Counted from the first letter of the stretch, positions 19,133 through 31,383 are shown. The stretch is DNA of 64,000 nucleotides from Rhodoligotrophos defluvii (GCF_005281615.1 NZ_SZZM01000002.1:496001-560000), one strand, 5' to 3'. A program made the numbers and translations. The notes: generated from the sequence alone by a model not told the origin.

Positions 19133-19669
19133 TCAAAGGCGCAGAAATCCTAGGCCCAAGCCCGCGGCAAGCAGCAGAACGACCCCGAGTACGAAGCCCC
19201 CGAACCAGGTGGCGATGAGGGTGAGGCCGCTATAGCCCGCAACGGTGGCGGTTCTTTCCGGCCGCGCGACCAGATTGCGCTCTCTCTCGACGATTCGGTG
19301 CGCCATGTATTGGATGATATGCTCGACCATGTCCGCGCGTTTGCGCGTCTCGAGCAATATCTCGCGCGTGTCCTGCCCCTCGCGAATGAAGCGGTAGCTG
19401 CGCGGGTCGGGCTCCATCACCACGTAGGTGGTGCCGTCGATCCAAAGTCGCGGGGGCTCTCCTTGGGTGAGCACGAGGTCGAAGAGTGAAGCGGCCGCTT
19501 CAGACCCGGTGGTGATTTCCGTCAGATCGGCCTGCAGGGTCGAAAGGCGCAGCTGCTTGGCATCGCGGATGTCGAGCACCGCGTTCAAATGATCCGCCTG
19601 TGCGAGCCGCGCCTGGCGAATGGCGCTAGCCAAGCGTCCCTCGGCATTCAGCGGAGTGAGGCCACTCAT
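19133..19669 (-). CDS. Unknown protein with C-terminal membrane anchor
   Basis: 178 residues, starting at the ATG at 19669 because GGAG lies 7 bases upstream; a start 14 codons earlier is open but lacks one. The first ~140 residues are charged and probably helical (many Ala, Arg, Glu, Gln). The end is a strongly hydrophobic stretch (about 153-178: LIATWFGGFVLGVVLLLAAG) with almost nothing after it, so it looks like a tail-anchored inner-membrane protein. I do not recognise the family. It stands alone, 293 bp upstream of the acyl ligase and divergent from the BcsS-like gene. Confidence 0.6.
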   Translation of the reverse strand: MSGLTPLNAEGRLASAIRQARLAQADHLNAVLDIRDAKQLRLSTLQADLTEITTGSEAAASLFDLVLTQGEPPRLWIDGTTYVVMEPDPRSYRFIREGQDTREILLETRKRADMVEHIIQYMAHRIVERERNLVARPERTATVAGYSGLTLIATWFGGFVLGVVLLLAAGLGLGFLRL

Positions 19670-20082
19670 GGTCGCGCTCCATTTCTGCCCACCGGAAAGC
19701 GCCAAAGGCATCTAACACTCCGGCCGGCGGGCTGGCCAGCCAAACCGTAAAAGTTAATGTCTGTCATGAACGGGGCCGCTCGCCCAACGTCATGCTGATG
19801 CCGGTGCGATATGCAAAGACCGGACCATCTGCAACTTGAGCTCGGCTGAAGACAAACCCCTCCACTCAATGGTCCCGCCCTGTAAAGCAGACCATGGCAC
19901 CAGCTTTTACCCCCGCCCGGCACAACAATGTCAGCTGGCTGAGATAAATCAAGATCAGAGTTCGGATTTTATTTATCCACATGACGTTAATTATTGATGA
20001 TGAGTTAAAGCAAAAGCTAGAAATCGAAATGAATTTTTAACGATAATGCGTCCAGCACGAAGGATCAGGAAACGGGGCAGTC
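19670..20082. promoter_or_regulatory. Divergent intergenic region with AT-rich promoter-like segment
   Basis: 413 bp between two divergent genes. Bases 19940-20045 are clearly more AT-rich than the surroundings and include TTAATTATTGATGATGAG and TTTTTAACGATAATG. Such a drop in GC is the usual look of a promoter region in this genome. GGAAACGGGG sits just upstream of the plus-strand ATG at 20083 as its ribosome site. I could not settle on a single -35/-10 pair. Confidence 0.4.
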
Positions 20083-20880
20083 ATGGGAGTCCCACCGGCG
20101 CAAAGGGTCGCGCGCTCGTTTGTTTCGAGCCTCTGGCTGACTGGTCTGTTCTCGTCGATCTGTCTGGGCCTGCTCATGGTCGCCAAGACTACCGCCGGCG
20201 AATATTATTCCCTGAGCGGCGCGGGTGCCAGCGATACGGGCATATTTGCGTATCAGGGTCTTATTGCCCTACCCATGGGCACGTTCGACGACACCGGTCC
20301 CATTATCCGGGTATGGGCGAAAACCTTCGCCTTCAAGTACCGCACCGACCTCATTGATCCCAATGTGGTACTGCCGCCGATCAAGGACGTCGTCATCAAC
20401 AGCCAAGCCTACGCCGTTGAGGTCGAGAGCGGATACCAGCTTGCCTTCGGGCAGGGGCGCTTGGCCGGGTTCGTCGGCGCGTCTTATCGCCACTATACGA
20501 TGTCTCCCAAGGACCCGGGCTCAGACCTCGCGGGTGATCACTACGACCTGAAGCTGGCCCTCGACGGCGCCATTGGCGCCCCGACCGGAGGCTGGGGAGT
20601 GGGTTTCAATGGCAGCTATGTGACCGGCGTCGAGGAATATTGGGCCCAGCTCCGCCCCCGCTACCGCTGGCCTTCAGGCATGGAGATCGGCTTGGATCTC
20701 GCCGGCTTCGGCGGGCGCGGCTATGATTACGGCCGTGCCGGCCTGTTCGTGGGCGGCTTCGATTTGACGGAATGGGGTGCGGAGGCAACTTACCTGAGCG
20801 GTGAGGTAGGCGGCCAGATCGACATTGGCCTCGATGATCCGTCCGCCTATGGCGCGGTCCATGTCGGCGTCCGGTTTTGA
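20083..20880 (+). CDS. BcsS-like (cellulose biosynthesis protein S) outer-membrane barrel candidate
   Basis: 265 residues with an N-terminal hydrophobic segment at about 14-38 that looks like a signal or anchor (LWLTGLFSSICLGLLMVA, then AGEYYS). The rest is rich in Gly, Tyr and alternating polar/apolar strands with repeated YD, GYD and GVEEYW-type turns, as in a small beta-barrel, and it ends in VGVRF, a C-terminal phenylalanine typical of outer-membrane proteins. The pattern recalls the BcsS family attached to cellulose loci, but no bcs genes are present here, so the name is tentative. It stands alone. Confidence 0.55.
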   Translation: MGVPPAQRVARSFVSSLWLTGLFSSICLGLLMVAKTTAGEYYSLSGAGASDTGIFAYQGLIALPMGTFDDTGPIIRVWAKTFAFKYRTDLIDPNVVLPPIKDVVINSQAYAVEVESGYQLAFGQGRLAGFVGASYRHYTMSPKDPGSDLAGDHYDLKLALDGAIGAPTGGWGVGFNGSYVTGVEEYWAQLRPRYRWPSGMEIGLDLAGFGGRGYDYGRAGLFVGGFDLTEWGAEATYLSGEVGGQIDIGLDDPSAYGAVHVGVRF

Positions 20881-20891
20881 CGGGAGCTCCC

Positions 20892-22028
20892 CTATTGTGA
20901 CGGGTATCCCCAGCCAATGGGCGGCATCAGTCCCGCTTGCACCAGGCTCTGCGACCCTCTGTAGCGCGCGGAACCGTCATAGACGAGCGACAGATCGGGC
21001 TCGGCTTCGATGATCCGGCGGTAATGATGATATTCGGAGGATCCGTTCCAGTGCTGCCCGTGCGCAACCGCCTCGAGCGCGCGCTGGTGGAAATCGTCCA
21101 GGAACTTGAAATGCAGCAGGCACCCTCGTATCGGCGCCAGATTGCGGCGCAGCGGGTAAGCCACATGCGGATCGAGATACAATGTGGCCCGGTCCCAGCG
21201 CATGAAGGGCGTCTTGGCCAGCTTGCCGTTGAACCTTTTCTCGGCGGTTGAGAAAGCACGCAGCCGCGGACCGCCGCGATATTGGATCGTCTCCTGTCGC
21301 GTGTCCCAGCGAGAGGCAGCGCGGTCATCGGCCACATAGTCCGTATCGAAGAACGGGCAGGCATCGATCATGGCAGCGCCCCGCATGAGCCGGGTCTTGG
21401 CGATCGGCAGCGGGCCGTACATGTCCAGCATCATGGTGGGAAGGGCATCGCTCCCCTGCGCTTCCAGATGCCGCGCAAGCTCCGGCAGCCCGTGCGTTTC
21501 GCATTGGTCATAGACCAGCAGCTCGTCGATATCCACGACCACATACCAGCGGCCGAGCCCGGCCTTTCTGATCGCCGCCATCACCCAATCTATGCCGAAC
21601 CGGCTCCGGGCATAGCTCCCATGCGCAAGCAGCAGCTCGACATCCGGCGCATCGAGCGCGATGTCGCGGCTCTCATCCCGGGAGCCATTGTCGATGAGAA
21701 TGAACCGGTCAGCGCCCAAGCTGCGGTAATGGCGTAGAAAATCCGGCAAGCGCACGCTCTCGTCGCGCATGCACGCAACCACGGTCACCGCATCGGCAGC
21801 GGCCGGCGGCAGGACCTTGACCGGACGCAGTTCCCTTGCGGACCGCTGTATCCCGAGGCGGCGTGCCGCGCGGCGCACCGCAAGGCCGCCTGGGCTCTTG
21901 CGGAAAGCCCACTTCAGCCGTTTGCTGACCGCGCGCGAGCCTCGCAGCGAAGTGTCCAGCCGATCGCGCCATTCCCCAATGGCATGTTCTATAATCATCC
22001 AAGCATATCCCCATGCAATCACAATCAT
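20892..22028 (-). CDS. Glycosyltransferase family 2-like protein
   Basis: 378 residues; an ATG ten codons later (21998) is an alternative start. After a basic ~80-residue lead, VTVVACMRDESVRLPDFL near 81-98 and the LIDNGSRDES segment near 110-119 form the nucleotide-sugar fold, and VVDIDELL near 166-173 is a DxD-type metal site. This variant of GT2, with the conserved NEG/DES and IDxDEF pattern, is common in surface glycan synthesis. No signal peptide is visible. It converges on the BcsS-like gene (11 bp apart) and follows aspS by 48 bp. The donor and acceptor sugars are unknown. Confidence 0.75.
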   Translation of the reverse strand: MIVIAWGYAWMIIEHAIGEWRDRLDTSLRGSRAVSKRLKWAFRKSPGGLAVRRAARRLGIQRSARELRPVKVLPPAAADAVTVVACMRDESVRLPDFLRHYRSLGADRFILIDNGSRDESRDIALDAPDVELLLAHGSYARSRFGIDWVMAAIRKAGLGRWYVVVDIDELLVYDQCETHGLPELARHLEAQGSDALPTMMLDMYGPLPIAKTRLMRGAAMIDACPFFDTDYVADDRAASRWDTRQETIQYRGGPRLRAFSTAEKRFNGKLAKTPFMRWDRATLYLDPHVAYPLRRNLAPIRGCLLHFKFLDDFHQRALEAVAHGQHWNGSSEYHHYRRIIEAEPDLSLVYDGSARYRGSQSLVQAGLMPPIGWGYPSQ

Positions 22029-22076
22029 TGCGTGCAGTGACGGGGAAGGTCAAGGGCGGCCGCAAACGCAGCAAAC

Positions 22077-23855
22077 CTAGCCCTTGGGCAGGTTCAGCCG
22101 GATATGCAGCTCCCGCAGCTGCTGGGGCGTGACGTCCGAGGGTGCGCCCATGAGCAAGTCTTCCGCCTTTTGGTTCATGGGGAACACAACCACCTCGCGC
22201 AGGTTCTCTTCCCCGCACAGCAGCATCACCATGCGGTCGAGGCCGGGCGCAATGCCACCATGGGGCGGGGCGCCATATTGCAGGGCGCGCAACATGCCGC
22301 CGAACTTGGATTCAAGCACGCTCTGGTCATAGCCGGCGATCTCGAACGCCCTGCGCATGATCTCGGGCTTGTGATTCCGGATCGCGCCGGACGAAAGCTC
22401 GACCCCGTTGCATACCACGTCATACTGAAAGGCGTTGATGCTCAGCGGATCTTTGCTGTTCAGCGCCTCGAGCCCGCCTTGCGGCATCGAGAACGGATTG
22501 TGCGAGAAGTCGATGCGCTTTTCCTCCTCGTTCCACTCGAACATGGGGAAATCGACGATCCAGCAAAAGGCGAACTGATCGAGCTCCACGAGGTTGAGCT
22601 CCCGCCCGATCTTGTTGCGGGCCGCCGCCGCAAAACTCGTGAACACCTTCGGCTTGCCCGCCACGAAAAACGCGGCATCCCCAACCCCAAGCCCGAGCTG
22701 GGTCCTGATCGCCTCGGCCCGCTCCAGTCCGATGTTCTTGGCGACCGGCCCGGCGCCGCCCTCCTCGCCCTCGCGCCAGAAGATATAGCCGAGGCCGGGC
22801 TGCCCCTCGCTCTGCGCCCAGGCATTCATGCGGTCGCAAAAGGCGCGGGCGCCGCCGCCCTTCGCCGGGATCGCCCAAACCTCGACCGTCGGATCGCTGG
22901 CGATCATGTTGGCAAAGACCTTGAAGCCAGACCCAGCGAACTGCTCGGTGACCGCCTCCATCACGATGGGATTGCGCAGATCAGGTTTGTCCGAGCCGTA
23001 TTTCCGCATCGCCTCGGCATAAGGAATGCGAGGGAAAGTCTGGGTCACCGGCTTGCCTTCCCCGAAGGCGACGAACAAATCGCGCAGCACAGGCTCCACC
23101 GCCTGGAACACGTCCTCCTGGGTGACGAAGCTCATCTCGATGTCGAGCTGATAGAACTCGCCGGGCGAGCGGTCCGCGCGCGCATCCTCGTCGCGAAAGC
23201 ACGGTGCGATCTGGAAATAGCGGTCGAAGCCGGCGATCATCAAAAGCTGCTTGAACTGCTGCGGCGCCTGCGGCAGCGCGTAGAACTTGCCGGGATGCAG
23301 CCGCGAGGGCACCAGGAAGTCGCGTGCGCCTTCCGGGCTCGAAGCCGTGAGAATGGGCGTCTGGAACTCGGTGAACCCGTCTTCGATCATACGCCGTCGT
23401 AGCCAGGAGATGATCTGGCTCCGCTTGACGATGTTCCGGTGCAGGCGCTCGCGGCGCAAGTCGAGGAAGCGGTATTTCAGCCGCGTCTCCTCCGGGTACT
23501 CCGCATCGCCAAACACCGGCAGGGGCAGTTCGGCCGCCGCCGAAAGCACCTCGATCTCGGTTGCGAACACCTCGATTTGGCCGGTGGCGATGGCCGGGTT
23601 CTTCGTGTCGCCCGGCCGCTCGCGCACGAGGCCGTCCACGCGGACCACCCATTCCGCGCGCAGCTCTTCAGCCCGGGAAAACGCCGGCGAATCGGGATCG
23701 ACCACGATCTGCGTGATGCCGTAATGGTCACGAAGGTCGATGAACAGAAGCCCGCCGTGGTCGCGCACCCTGTGCACCCAGCCGGACAGCCTTGTCCGAG
23801 CGCCGATGTCGCTTTCGCGGAGCGCGCCGCAGGTATGGGTTCTATACTGGTGCAT
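22077..23855 (-). CDS. aspS: Aspartyl-tRNA synthetase
   Basis: 592 residues from the ATG at 23855; a TTG five codons earlier is also in frame. N-terminal OB-fold for anticodon binding ([20 protein letters not shown] near 26-45), class II motif 2 ([19 protein letters not shown] near 214-232), bacterial GAD insertion, and motif 3 ([13 protein letters not shown] near 525-537). It charges tRNA-Asp in the cytosol. Alphaproteobacteria commonly use a non-discriminating version that also charges tRNA-Asn; I cannot tell from the sequence alone. It is a single gene divergent from rnd (188 bp). Confidence 0.97.
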   Translation of the reverse strand: MHQYRTHTCGALRESDIGARTRLSGWVHRVRDHGGLLFIDLRDHYGITQIVVDPDSPAFSRAEELRAEWVVRVDGLVRERPGDTKNPAIATGQIEVFATEIEVLSAAAELPLPVFGDAEYPEETRLKYRFLDLRRERLHRNIVKRSQIISWLRRRMIEDGFTEFQTPILTASSPEGARDFLVPSRLHPGKFYALPQAPQQFKQLLMIAGFDRYFQIAPCFRDEDARADRSPGEFYQLDIEMSFVTQEDVFQAVEPVLRDLFVAFGEGKPVTQTFPRIPYAEAMRKYGSDKPDLRNPIVMEAVTEQFAGSGFKVFANMIASDPTVEVWAIPAKGGGARAFCDRMNAWAQSEGQPGLGYIFWREGEEGGAGPVAKNIGLERAEAIRTQLGLGVGDAAFFVAGKPKVFTSFAAAARNKIGRELNLVELDQFAFCWIVDFPMFEWNEEEKRIDFSHNPFSMPQGGLEALNSKDPLSINAFQYDVVCNGVELSSGAIRNHKPEIMRRAFEIAGYDQSVLESKFGGMLRALQYGAPPHGGIAPGLDRMVMLLCGEENLREVVVFPMNQKAEDLLMGAPSDVTPQQLRELHIRLNLPKG

Positions 23856-24043
23856 GGGCGGTTCGTCCAAAGCTGAACGCGCGAGAGGGATCCTCCCAGC
23901 GCAAACGGTCGATCAGCCGCGGAAAAGCGCACGGTGCTCCGGCTTTGTCAAGGCGCGAAGACCGTTCTGGCGGCCGTGGCTTGCGGCGTTGCAGCATAAG
24001 CGCTTGAACAGTGCATAGACTCGCCGCATCTTAGGCTACATCC

Positions 24044-25234
24044 ATGGAAATCATCACCACCACAGACCATCTCAAGGCCGTTTGCGACGAATTCGCCTCG
24101 GAGACCTTCGTCACGGTCGACACCGAGTTCATGCGCGAGACCACATTCTGGCCTCAGCTGTGTCTCCTGCAGATGGCGGGCGGCAAGCGCGCCGTCATCA
24201 TCGATCCGCTGGCCCCCGGGCTCGACCTGCAGCCGTTCTTCACCCTGATGCAGAACGAGGGCGTGCTCAAAGTCTTCCATGCGGCCCGCCAGGACATCGA
24301 AATCGTCGTCTATCTCGCCGGCATCGTACCCAAGCCGATTTTCGACACCCAAGTGGCCGCCATGGTCTGCGGGTTCGGCGAGCAGGTGGGCTACGAGAAC
24401 ATCGTGCGCAAGCTTGCGGGCGCCACCATCGACAAGAGCTCGCGGTTCACCGACTGGAGTCGCCGGCCGCTGTCTACCCGCCAGCTCGAATATGCTTTGG
24501 CCGACGTCACTCACCTGCGCACGGTCTACAAGAAGCTCAAGAAGGAGCTCGACGCCTCCGGCCGGGAAAGCTGGCTTGACGAGGAGATGGCGATCCTCAC
24601 CTCCGAGTCGACCTATCGAACAGATCCGGCCGACGCTTGGCGCCGGCTGAAATTCCGGGCGCGGGACAAGCGCGGCCAGGCCGTGTTCATGGAGATCGCC
24701 GCCTGGCGCGAGCGCGAGGCGCAGGAGCGGAATATCCCGCGCAGCCGTATCCTGAAGGACGATGCGCTGGCGGAAGTCGCACAGCATCCGCCCAAGAGTC
24801 TCGAGGACCTCCGAGCGCTGCGCGCGGTGCCGAAGGGCTTTGCCGACGGTCGCCTCGGCGCTGGACTGCTCGCCGCTGTGGCGCGCGGCTTGGCGGTCGA
24901 TCTCAAATCGCTCCCGCGGATGGATGAGGCCCCCGCCCGGGAAAGCAGCGGCGCCCTTGGCGATATCCTGCGCCTGGTGCTGAAGGTGGTGGCGCAGACG
25001 GAGGGCGTTGCCCCCAAGCTCATCGCCACCAGCAGCGATATCGATGCGATCGCCGCCGATGACAGTGCCGATGTGCCCGCCCTGCACGGCTGGCGCCGCA
25101 TTATCTTCGGCGACGTCGCCCTCGGGATAAAGCACGGCCGGCTGGCCATCGTCTTCGAGAGAGGCGAAGCGCGCATCCTGCCGCGCGACAAGCTCAGCCG
25201 TAGCCGCGTACTCGATAGCGCATCCGGCGGCTAG
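24044..25234 (+). CDS. rnd: Ribonuclease D
   Basis: 396 residues. The DEDDy exonuclease motifs are in order: VDTEFMR (Asp26, Glu28), VFHAARQDIE (Asp near 85) and the YALADVTHL segment (Tyr and Asp near 154-158). HRDC helices follow in the C-terminal half. RNase D trims 3' ends of tRNA precursors in the cytosol. The start at 24044 follows a short leader after the divergent aspS gene. A palindromic repeat lies directly after the stop. Confidence 0.95.
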   Translation: MEIITTTDHLKAVCDEFASETFVTVDTEFMRETTFWPQLCLLQMAGGKRAVIIDPLAPGLDLQPFFTLMQNEGVLKVFHAARQDIEIVVYLAGIVPKPIFDTQVAAMVCGFGEQVGYENIVRKLAGATIDKSSRFTDWSRRPLSTRQLEYALADVTHLRTVYKKLKKELDASGRESWLDEEMAILTSESTYRTDPADAWRRLKFRARDKRGQAVFMEIAAWREREAQERNIPRSRILKDDALAEVAQHPPKSLEDLRALRAVPKGFADGRLGAGLLAAVARGLAVDLKSLPRMDEAPARESSGALGDILRLVLKVVAQTEGVAPKLIATSSDIDAIAADDSADVPALHGWRRIIFGDVALGIKHGRLAIVFERGEARILPRDKLSRSRVLDSASGG

Positions 25235-25236
25235 AA

Positions 25237-25280
25237 GCATTTTCGAGCGAAGTGGATACCGGTTCGCATGAAGAAAATGC
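25237..25280. repeat. Palindromic repeat of a second Rhizobiales-like family
   Basis: Inverted arms GCATTTTC at 25237-25244 and GAAAATGC at 25273-25280 surround a centre with AGTGGATACCGGTT, a relative of the GTGGGTACCGGTTTTCGG core of the 16815 elements. It begins two bases after the rnd stop codon. A further GC-rich segment (AGAGCGGTTCCGCGATTCG) follows to about 25330 and may belong to the same mosaic element. It could also serve as the transcript end for rnd or for the converging AbrB-type gene. Confidence 0.75.
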
Positions 25281-25338
25281 GACCAGGCAAAGACTTAGAG
25301 CGGTTCCGCGATTCGAAGAACAGCGGAAGCGCGCTAGC

Positions 25339-26466
25339 CTAATCCTGGTGATCGGCAGGTCGCGTCGCCGAGCACGCCGTCTTCTTGCTGGCCGGCCCCA
25401 GCCACAGCGAGACGAGCGGCATTGCGATGGTCATCAGCAGGAATCGGAACACCTGGTGCGCGGCCACATAGGCCGGGTCGAGCCCAAGGGCAAACGCCAG
25501 GATGGTCATGGCATCGAGACCGCCCGGCGCGAAGGCCAACAGGGTTTCCGGATAGGGCAGCCCCGTGGCCCAGGATGTGGTGAGCGCGCCTATGACGGCA
25601 ATGATCGAGGCGAGAAGGCAGCCTTTGATCCCCGCGCCGGCCGACTGCAGCACCATGCCTGCGGTAATGCCCGAAAAACGCGCGCCAATGATTGCGCCGA
25701 GCACCACATAGGCGGGCTCCAAGAGCCAGGCCGGCAAGCTGCCTTCCACCACCCCGCCCAGATGCAGAGCTATATTGGCAGCCGCGGCCCCGAGCAGCAG
25801 CCCGGCGGGGATGCCCAGGCGGTCGAACAGCCAAGCGCCGCCAATACCGCAGGCGACGACGAGGCCAAGCTCGGCGATGGAATGGGTCGCCTCCGGCATC
25901 TCCGTAGCCGCCCCGCTTGGCACGGCCAGGAACGTGATGACCAGCGGCAGAAACGCCACCAGGAATGCCAGGCGCACACACTGCACCACCGTGACGCGCA
26001 GCACATCCGCGCGGTATTCGACCGCGAAGATGACCACGCTGGACAAGGCACCCGGCACGGAAGCAAAGAAGCTGGTCCGTGGATCCCACCCATAGGCCTT
26101 GCGGTAATAGGTTTGCAGGGCCAGCGTCACCAGCAGCATGGTCACGGCCAGGATGGCAAGGCTCGCCGGCCAGCTGCGCATGAGCGCGAGCGTTTCCCAA
26201 TCCACGCTCGAACCGATGGACAAGCCGAGCAGCACGAACACCGCCGCATTTGCGATGCGCGGCACTCGTGCTGGAAAGCCGCCGAGGCACAGCGCCATGG
26301 TGGCGATCATCGCGCCGGCAAGCCATGGCGCCGGCAAGCCGATCAGGGCAAAAATGCCGCCTCCTGCTGCAGCGACCAGAACGGTCAGCAGAATCCGTAA
26401 CCAGGCGGAAGACAAGAGACGGCTAAAGGCGGTAGGCACAACAGGACCAATGTTACGCCGCCGCAC
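25339..26466 (-). CDS. AbrB-type (AbrB_2) putative membrane transporter
   Basis: 375 residues with about ten membrane helices in two similar halves, each with a PGG/PGAL-type motif: SVPGALSSVVIFA near 138-150 and AFAPGGLDAMTILA near 304-317. This duplicated pattern is that of the AbrB/'ammonia monooxygenase' transporter family (PF05145). It should lie in the inner membrane; the family has no firm substrate. It converges on rnd and stands alone. Confidence 0.75.
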   Translation of the reverse strand: MRRRNIGPVVPTAFSRLLSSAWLRILLTVLVAAAGGGIFALIGLPAPWLAGAMIATMALCLGGFPARVPRIANAAVFVLLGLSIGSSVDWETLALMRSWPASLAILAVTMLLVTLALQTYYRKAYGWDPRTSFFASVPGALSSVVIFAVEYRADVLRVTVVQCVRLAFLVAFLPLVITFLAVPSGAATEMPEATHSIAELGLVVACGIGGAWLFDRLGIPAGLLLGAAAANIALHLGGVVEGSLPAWLLEPAYVVLGAIIGARFSGITAGMVLQSAGAGIKGCLLASIIAVIGALTTSWATGLPYPETLLAFAPGGLDAMTILAFALGLDPAYVAAHQVFRFLLMTIAMPLVSLWLGPASKKTACSATRPADHQD

Positions 26467-26657
26467 AGCAGAGCCCCGAAGCGAGCGGCACCACCCTGTA
26501 TGGCCCTATTGTTGCCTCGGGTAAATCGATGGGAGGCCCGCCGCGCCAAAATGGCGCTGCCTTTGTTCAACGCCCGTACACGGTCCGCGAGACTTGCGGG
26601 GCCGTCCGCATACGCGGCGGTTACGCCCCGACTAAGCCGTTCGCACGCGCAGGAGCC

Positions 26658-27089
26658 TCAGGCGTACCGGAATTTGACGACGCGGTCGTGCACCACATGG
26701 CAGACCACGTCCAGCATGTCCCTGTGGCGCTTGTATCGCGCCTCGACCCGCAGCTTGACGCGCCACTCGCCACCCCCTTGGAAACGCGCGTCCTTCACCT
26801 TTCTGATGGTCACCTTTTGCGCGCCATCCCGGTAGAGCGCGCGCCATGTCTTGTGGCTGCACGCGGCAATGGCATTGCCTTCCGGAGAAAGCCCCTGGTT
26901 ATAATCATAATACGGATCGTTGTGATAGCGCTGAGCCGACGAGGCCGCCGCCGCACCGAGGGCCACCACGCCCGCGCCGATCGCGATCCCGGCGATTACG
27001 TCGCCCGCGCTGCTCCCGCTGGCCGGCTCGCTCAGCGCGGCTCCAGCGACCCCGGCAGCAAGCGCTACAGCCAAAACCCTCCGCATCAT
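26658..27089 (-). CDS. Small secreted protein with glycine-zipper segment, unknown function
   Basis: 143 residues. MMRRVLAVALAAGVAGAALS is a signal peptide. Then a Gly/Ala-rich hydrophobic stretch (AGDVIAGIAIGAGVVALGAA near 28-47), typical of glycine-zipper proteins that insert in or hug membranes. The rest is a compact domain with two Cys (CSHKTW and VVCHV) and many Arg/Lys. No domain name comes to mind. The gene is isolated, 91 bp after glgP on the same strand, and the start is clear. Confidence 0.65.
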   Translation of the reverse strand: MMRRVLAVALAAGVAGAALSEPASGSSAGDVIAGIAIGAGVVALGAAAASSAQRYHNDPYYDYNQGLSPEGNAIAACSHKTWRALYRDGAQKVTIRKVKDARFQGGGEWRVKLRVEARYKRHRDMLDVVCHVVHDRVVKFRYA

Positions 27090-27180
27090 CCCCCTCCTTA
27101 CTGGCTTCGAGCCCCGATATGAGGCCTCAACCTAGCATCAGGCGGAAAGAGCGCAATGCTTCACTCGTGTCGCAGCGGAG

Positions 27181-29619
<2,439 letters not shown>

Positions 29620-29719
29620 GTAAACCCCGAATATACCGTTACGAGGATAATGCCGCCCCGAACAAAGGGTAATGTCGACAGGCTGGCGGTTCAATGCACC
29701 GGGCACGTATTCCGCCGGA

Positions 29720-30649
29720 TCATCGCATTACGGCAACGCGTTCGGCGCGCGGCGGCTGCAGCAGCTTGAGCGCACCCGGCAGGCTCTCGAATACCAGAGG
29801 CGTATGGAGATCTGTTAACTCTCCGTCGACTGAGGCCGAAACCCGTCGCCGGTTGAGGCTGATCCGGCAGGCGGCGGCCTCGCGGGTCTCGAAGAGCGTC
29901 GTGTCGTCCCATCGCCCGGTCAGCGCGGCTAACGACATATTGATCACGTCCAGCGTCCGGTCCGACTTGGCAATGTGCAGCTCCAGCGTTCCTCCGTTCA
30001 GCCGCTCCGGCTGCGGCAGGCTGCCAAGGCTGCGGAGCAGTCGGTTGTTTGTCACGATGAGCGCCGGCGTGCGCATGCGCAGCGGCTGGGCGCGCACGCC
30101 GGCATGGACCTGCACGGCGATCGACGGCGGCTGCCGCACCACTTGCGCCCAGCTCAACAAGGAAGCCCACATTTTTTCGAGCCGCGATCGATAGCCCCGC
30201 GCATTCCGCAGCGACACCATCTTCGGATGAAAGCCGAGCGATACGTGGTGCACGAAGACGCGGCCATTGACGGTGCCGAGATCGACGGGCTCGGCCGCTG
30301 CCTCGAGCAGCGCCACTGCGGCCGCGGCGAGATCGAGGGGCAGGCCCACGGCCCGGCAGAGGAGGTTCATTGTCCCAAGAGGCAGGACCCCAAGGGCAAT
30401 GTTGCTGCCGGCAAGAATGCCCGCTGCCGTCGACACGGTGCCGTCGCCCCCGCCAATGATCACGGTCTGATCCGCTGTGCCGTGTTTCACATCCTCCAGC
30501 ATGCGGATCAACTCCGCGCAGTCGACGAACAGAAGCTCCGGACGACCGGGTGCGGCTGCCAGCAGTTCGACCAGCACGGACCGGATCCGCTCCTCGCCCA
30601 GGCTCAAGACCGTCCCGGCCGTTCGGTTGACGAGAACATAGCTCCACAT
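29720..30649 (-). CDS. Diacylglycerol kinase-family lipid kinase
   Basis: 309 residues from the ATG at 30649, which has AGGAG nine bases upstream. The catalytic block is complete: VNRTAG near 6-11, IIGGGDGTVSTAAG near 64-77 and LPLGTMNLLCRAVGLP near 90-105; a C-terminal beta domain follows. This YegS/DagK-like kinase phosphorylates a lipid hydroxyl in the membrane. It is the second of its family in the window, after the candidate ceramide kinase at 12308, but its neighbours give no sphingolipid link. It follows divergently from the RlpA-like gene. Confidence 0.8.
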   Translation of the reverse strand: MWSYVLVNRTAGTVLSLGEERIRSVLVELLAAAPGRPELLFVDCAELIRMLEDVKHGTADQTVIIGGGDGTVSTAAGILAGSNIALGVLPLGTMNLLCRAVGLPLDLAAAAVALLEAAAEPVDLGTVNGRVFVHHVSLGFHPKMVSLRNARGYRSRLEKMWASLLSWAQVVRQPPSIAVQVHAGVRAQPLRMRTPALIVTNNRLLRSLGSLPQPERLNGGTLELHIAKSDRTLDVINMSLAALTGRWDDTTLFETREAAACRISLNRRRVSASVDGELTDLHTPLVFESLPGALKLLQPPRAERVAVMR

Positions 30650-31009
30650 GCGACACCGGCTCCTGGCCGCCACCGGAGCAGGAACCGCCCGACACCGGTT
30701 TTCGAACGCAAGGATCTAGAGGCAAAAGCCTTCAGGCGCTACACGGCAGTTTGGGCGCGGCTAGGCGTCGCGCCGGCCCAAGCAGCTCCTCGGCAGGTCT
30801 CGGCCAGGGAGCAGGCGCCTTCACCGCCGGTTGCCGCCGCTCAGGCAATAGCGCGGGCGTTCCACCGAAGCTGCCGCCACAATATGGCCTCATCTGCGCT
30901 GTTCACAAGTCGCGGCAGCCGCCATGAGCTGCTGCGGCGCTGCGGGACTGGAGCGCCGGGGGATTGACGCTTGGGGGATCACACTCCGCATGACAGCAAA
31001 GGACTGCGC
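30650..31009. other. Divergent intergenic region without a recognisable gene
   Basis: 360 bp between the lipid kinase and the RlpA-like gene. I see no coding pattern, tRNA or clear promoter pair. GACACCGGTTTTCGAACGC around 30690 resembles the ACCGGTTTTCG core of the palindromes at 16815, without the arms. Confidence 0.35.
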
Positions 31010-31369
31010 ATGAGAAGAGCCGCTCTCGCTCTTGTCGCTACGGCGGCTTGTATCAGTTTCACATTGGGCGCACACAACCCTGTGGAAGCACGCCAGGAAG
31101 GCATGGCGTCCTATTATTCCCATGGCAGCCGCACGGCCAATGGCGAACGCTTCAACCCGAACGCACTCACCGCAGCGCACCGCACGCTGCCATTCGGCAC
31201 CAAAGTTCGGGTAACGCACCGCAAGTCCGGACGTTCCGTCGTCGTCCGTATCAATGATCGCGGCCCGTTCGCGAAAAAGCGGATCATTGACGTCTCCCGT
31301 GGCGCCGCCCGCGCCCTCGGCATGATCCGGTCGGGTGTTGCCCGCGTGGTCGTCGAAGTCGTCAACTGA
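31010..31369 (+). CDS. RlpA-like septal-ring lytic transglycosylase domain protein
   Basis: 119 residues from the ATG at 31010. A signal peptide covers about 1-27 ([20 protein letters not shown]). The rest is a single double-psi beta-barrel: [34 protein letters not shown] and VRINDRGPF are the RlpA signature, with the Asp in INDRGPF in the catalytic position. It probably cleaves or remodels denuded peptidoglycan in the periplasm. It lacks the C-terminal SPOR domain of full-length RlpA, as do many small alphaproteobacterial versions. Confidence 0.85.
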   Translation: MRRAALALVATAACISFTLGAHNPVEARQEGMASYYSHGSRTANGERFNPNALTAAHRTLPFGTKVRVTHRKSGRSVVVRINDRGPFAKKRIIDVSRGAARALGMIRSGVARVVVEVVN

Positions 31370-31383
31370 CAAAGGGTGGATTT

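Noticed and set aside
29691-30725. Second long open frame over the lipid kinase at 29720
   Set aside because: Arg/Gly/Ala-rich shadow frame without motifs; the other frame carries the GGGDGT kinase block.
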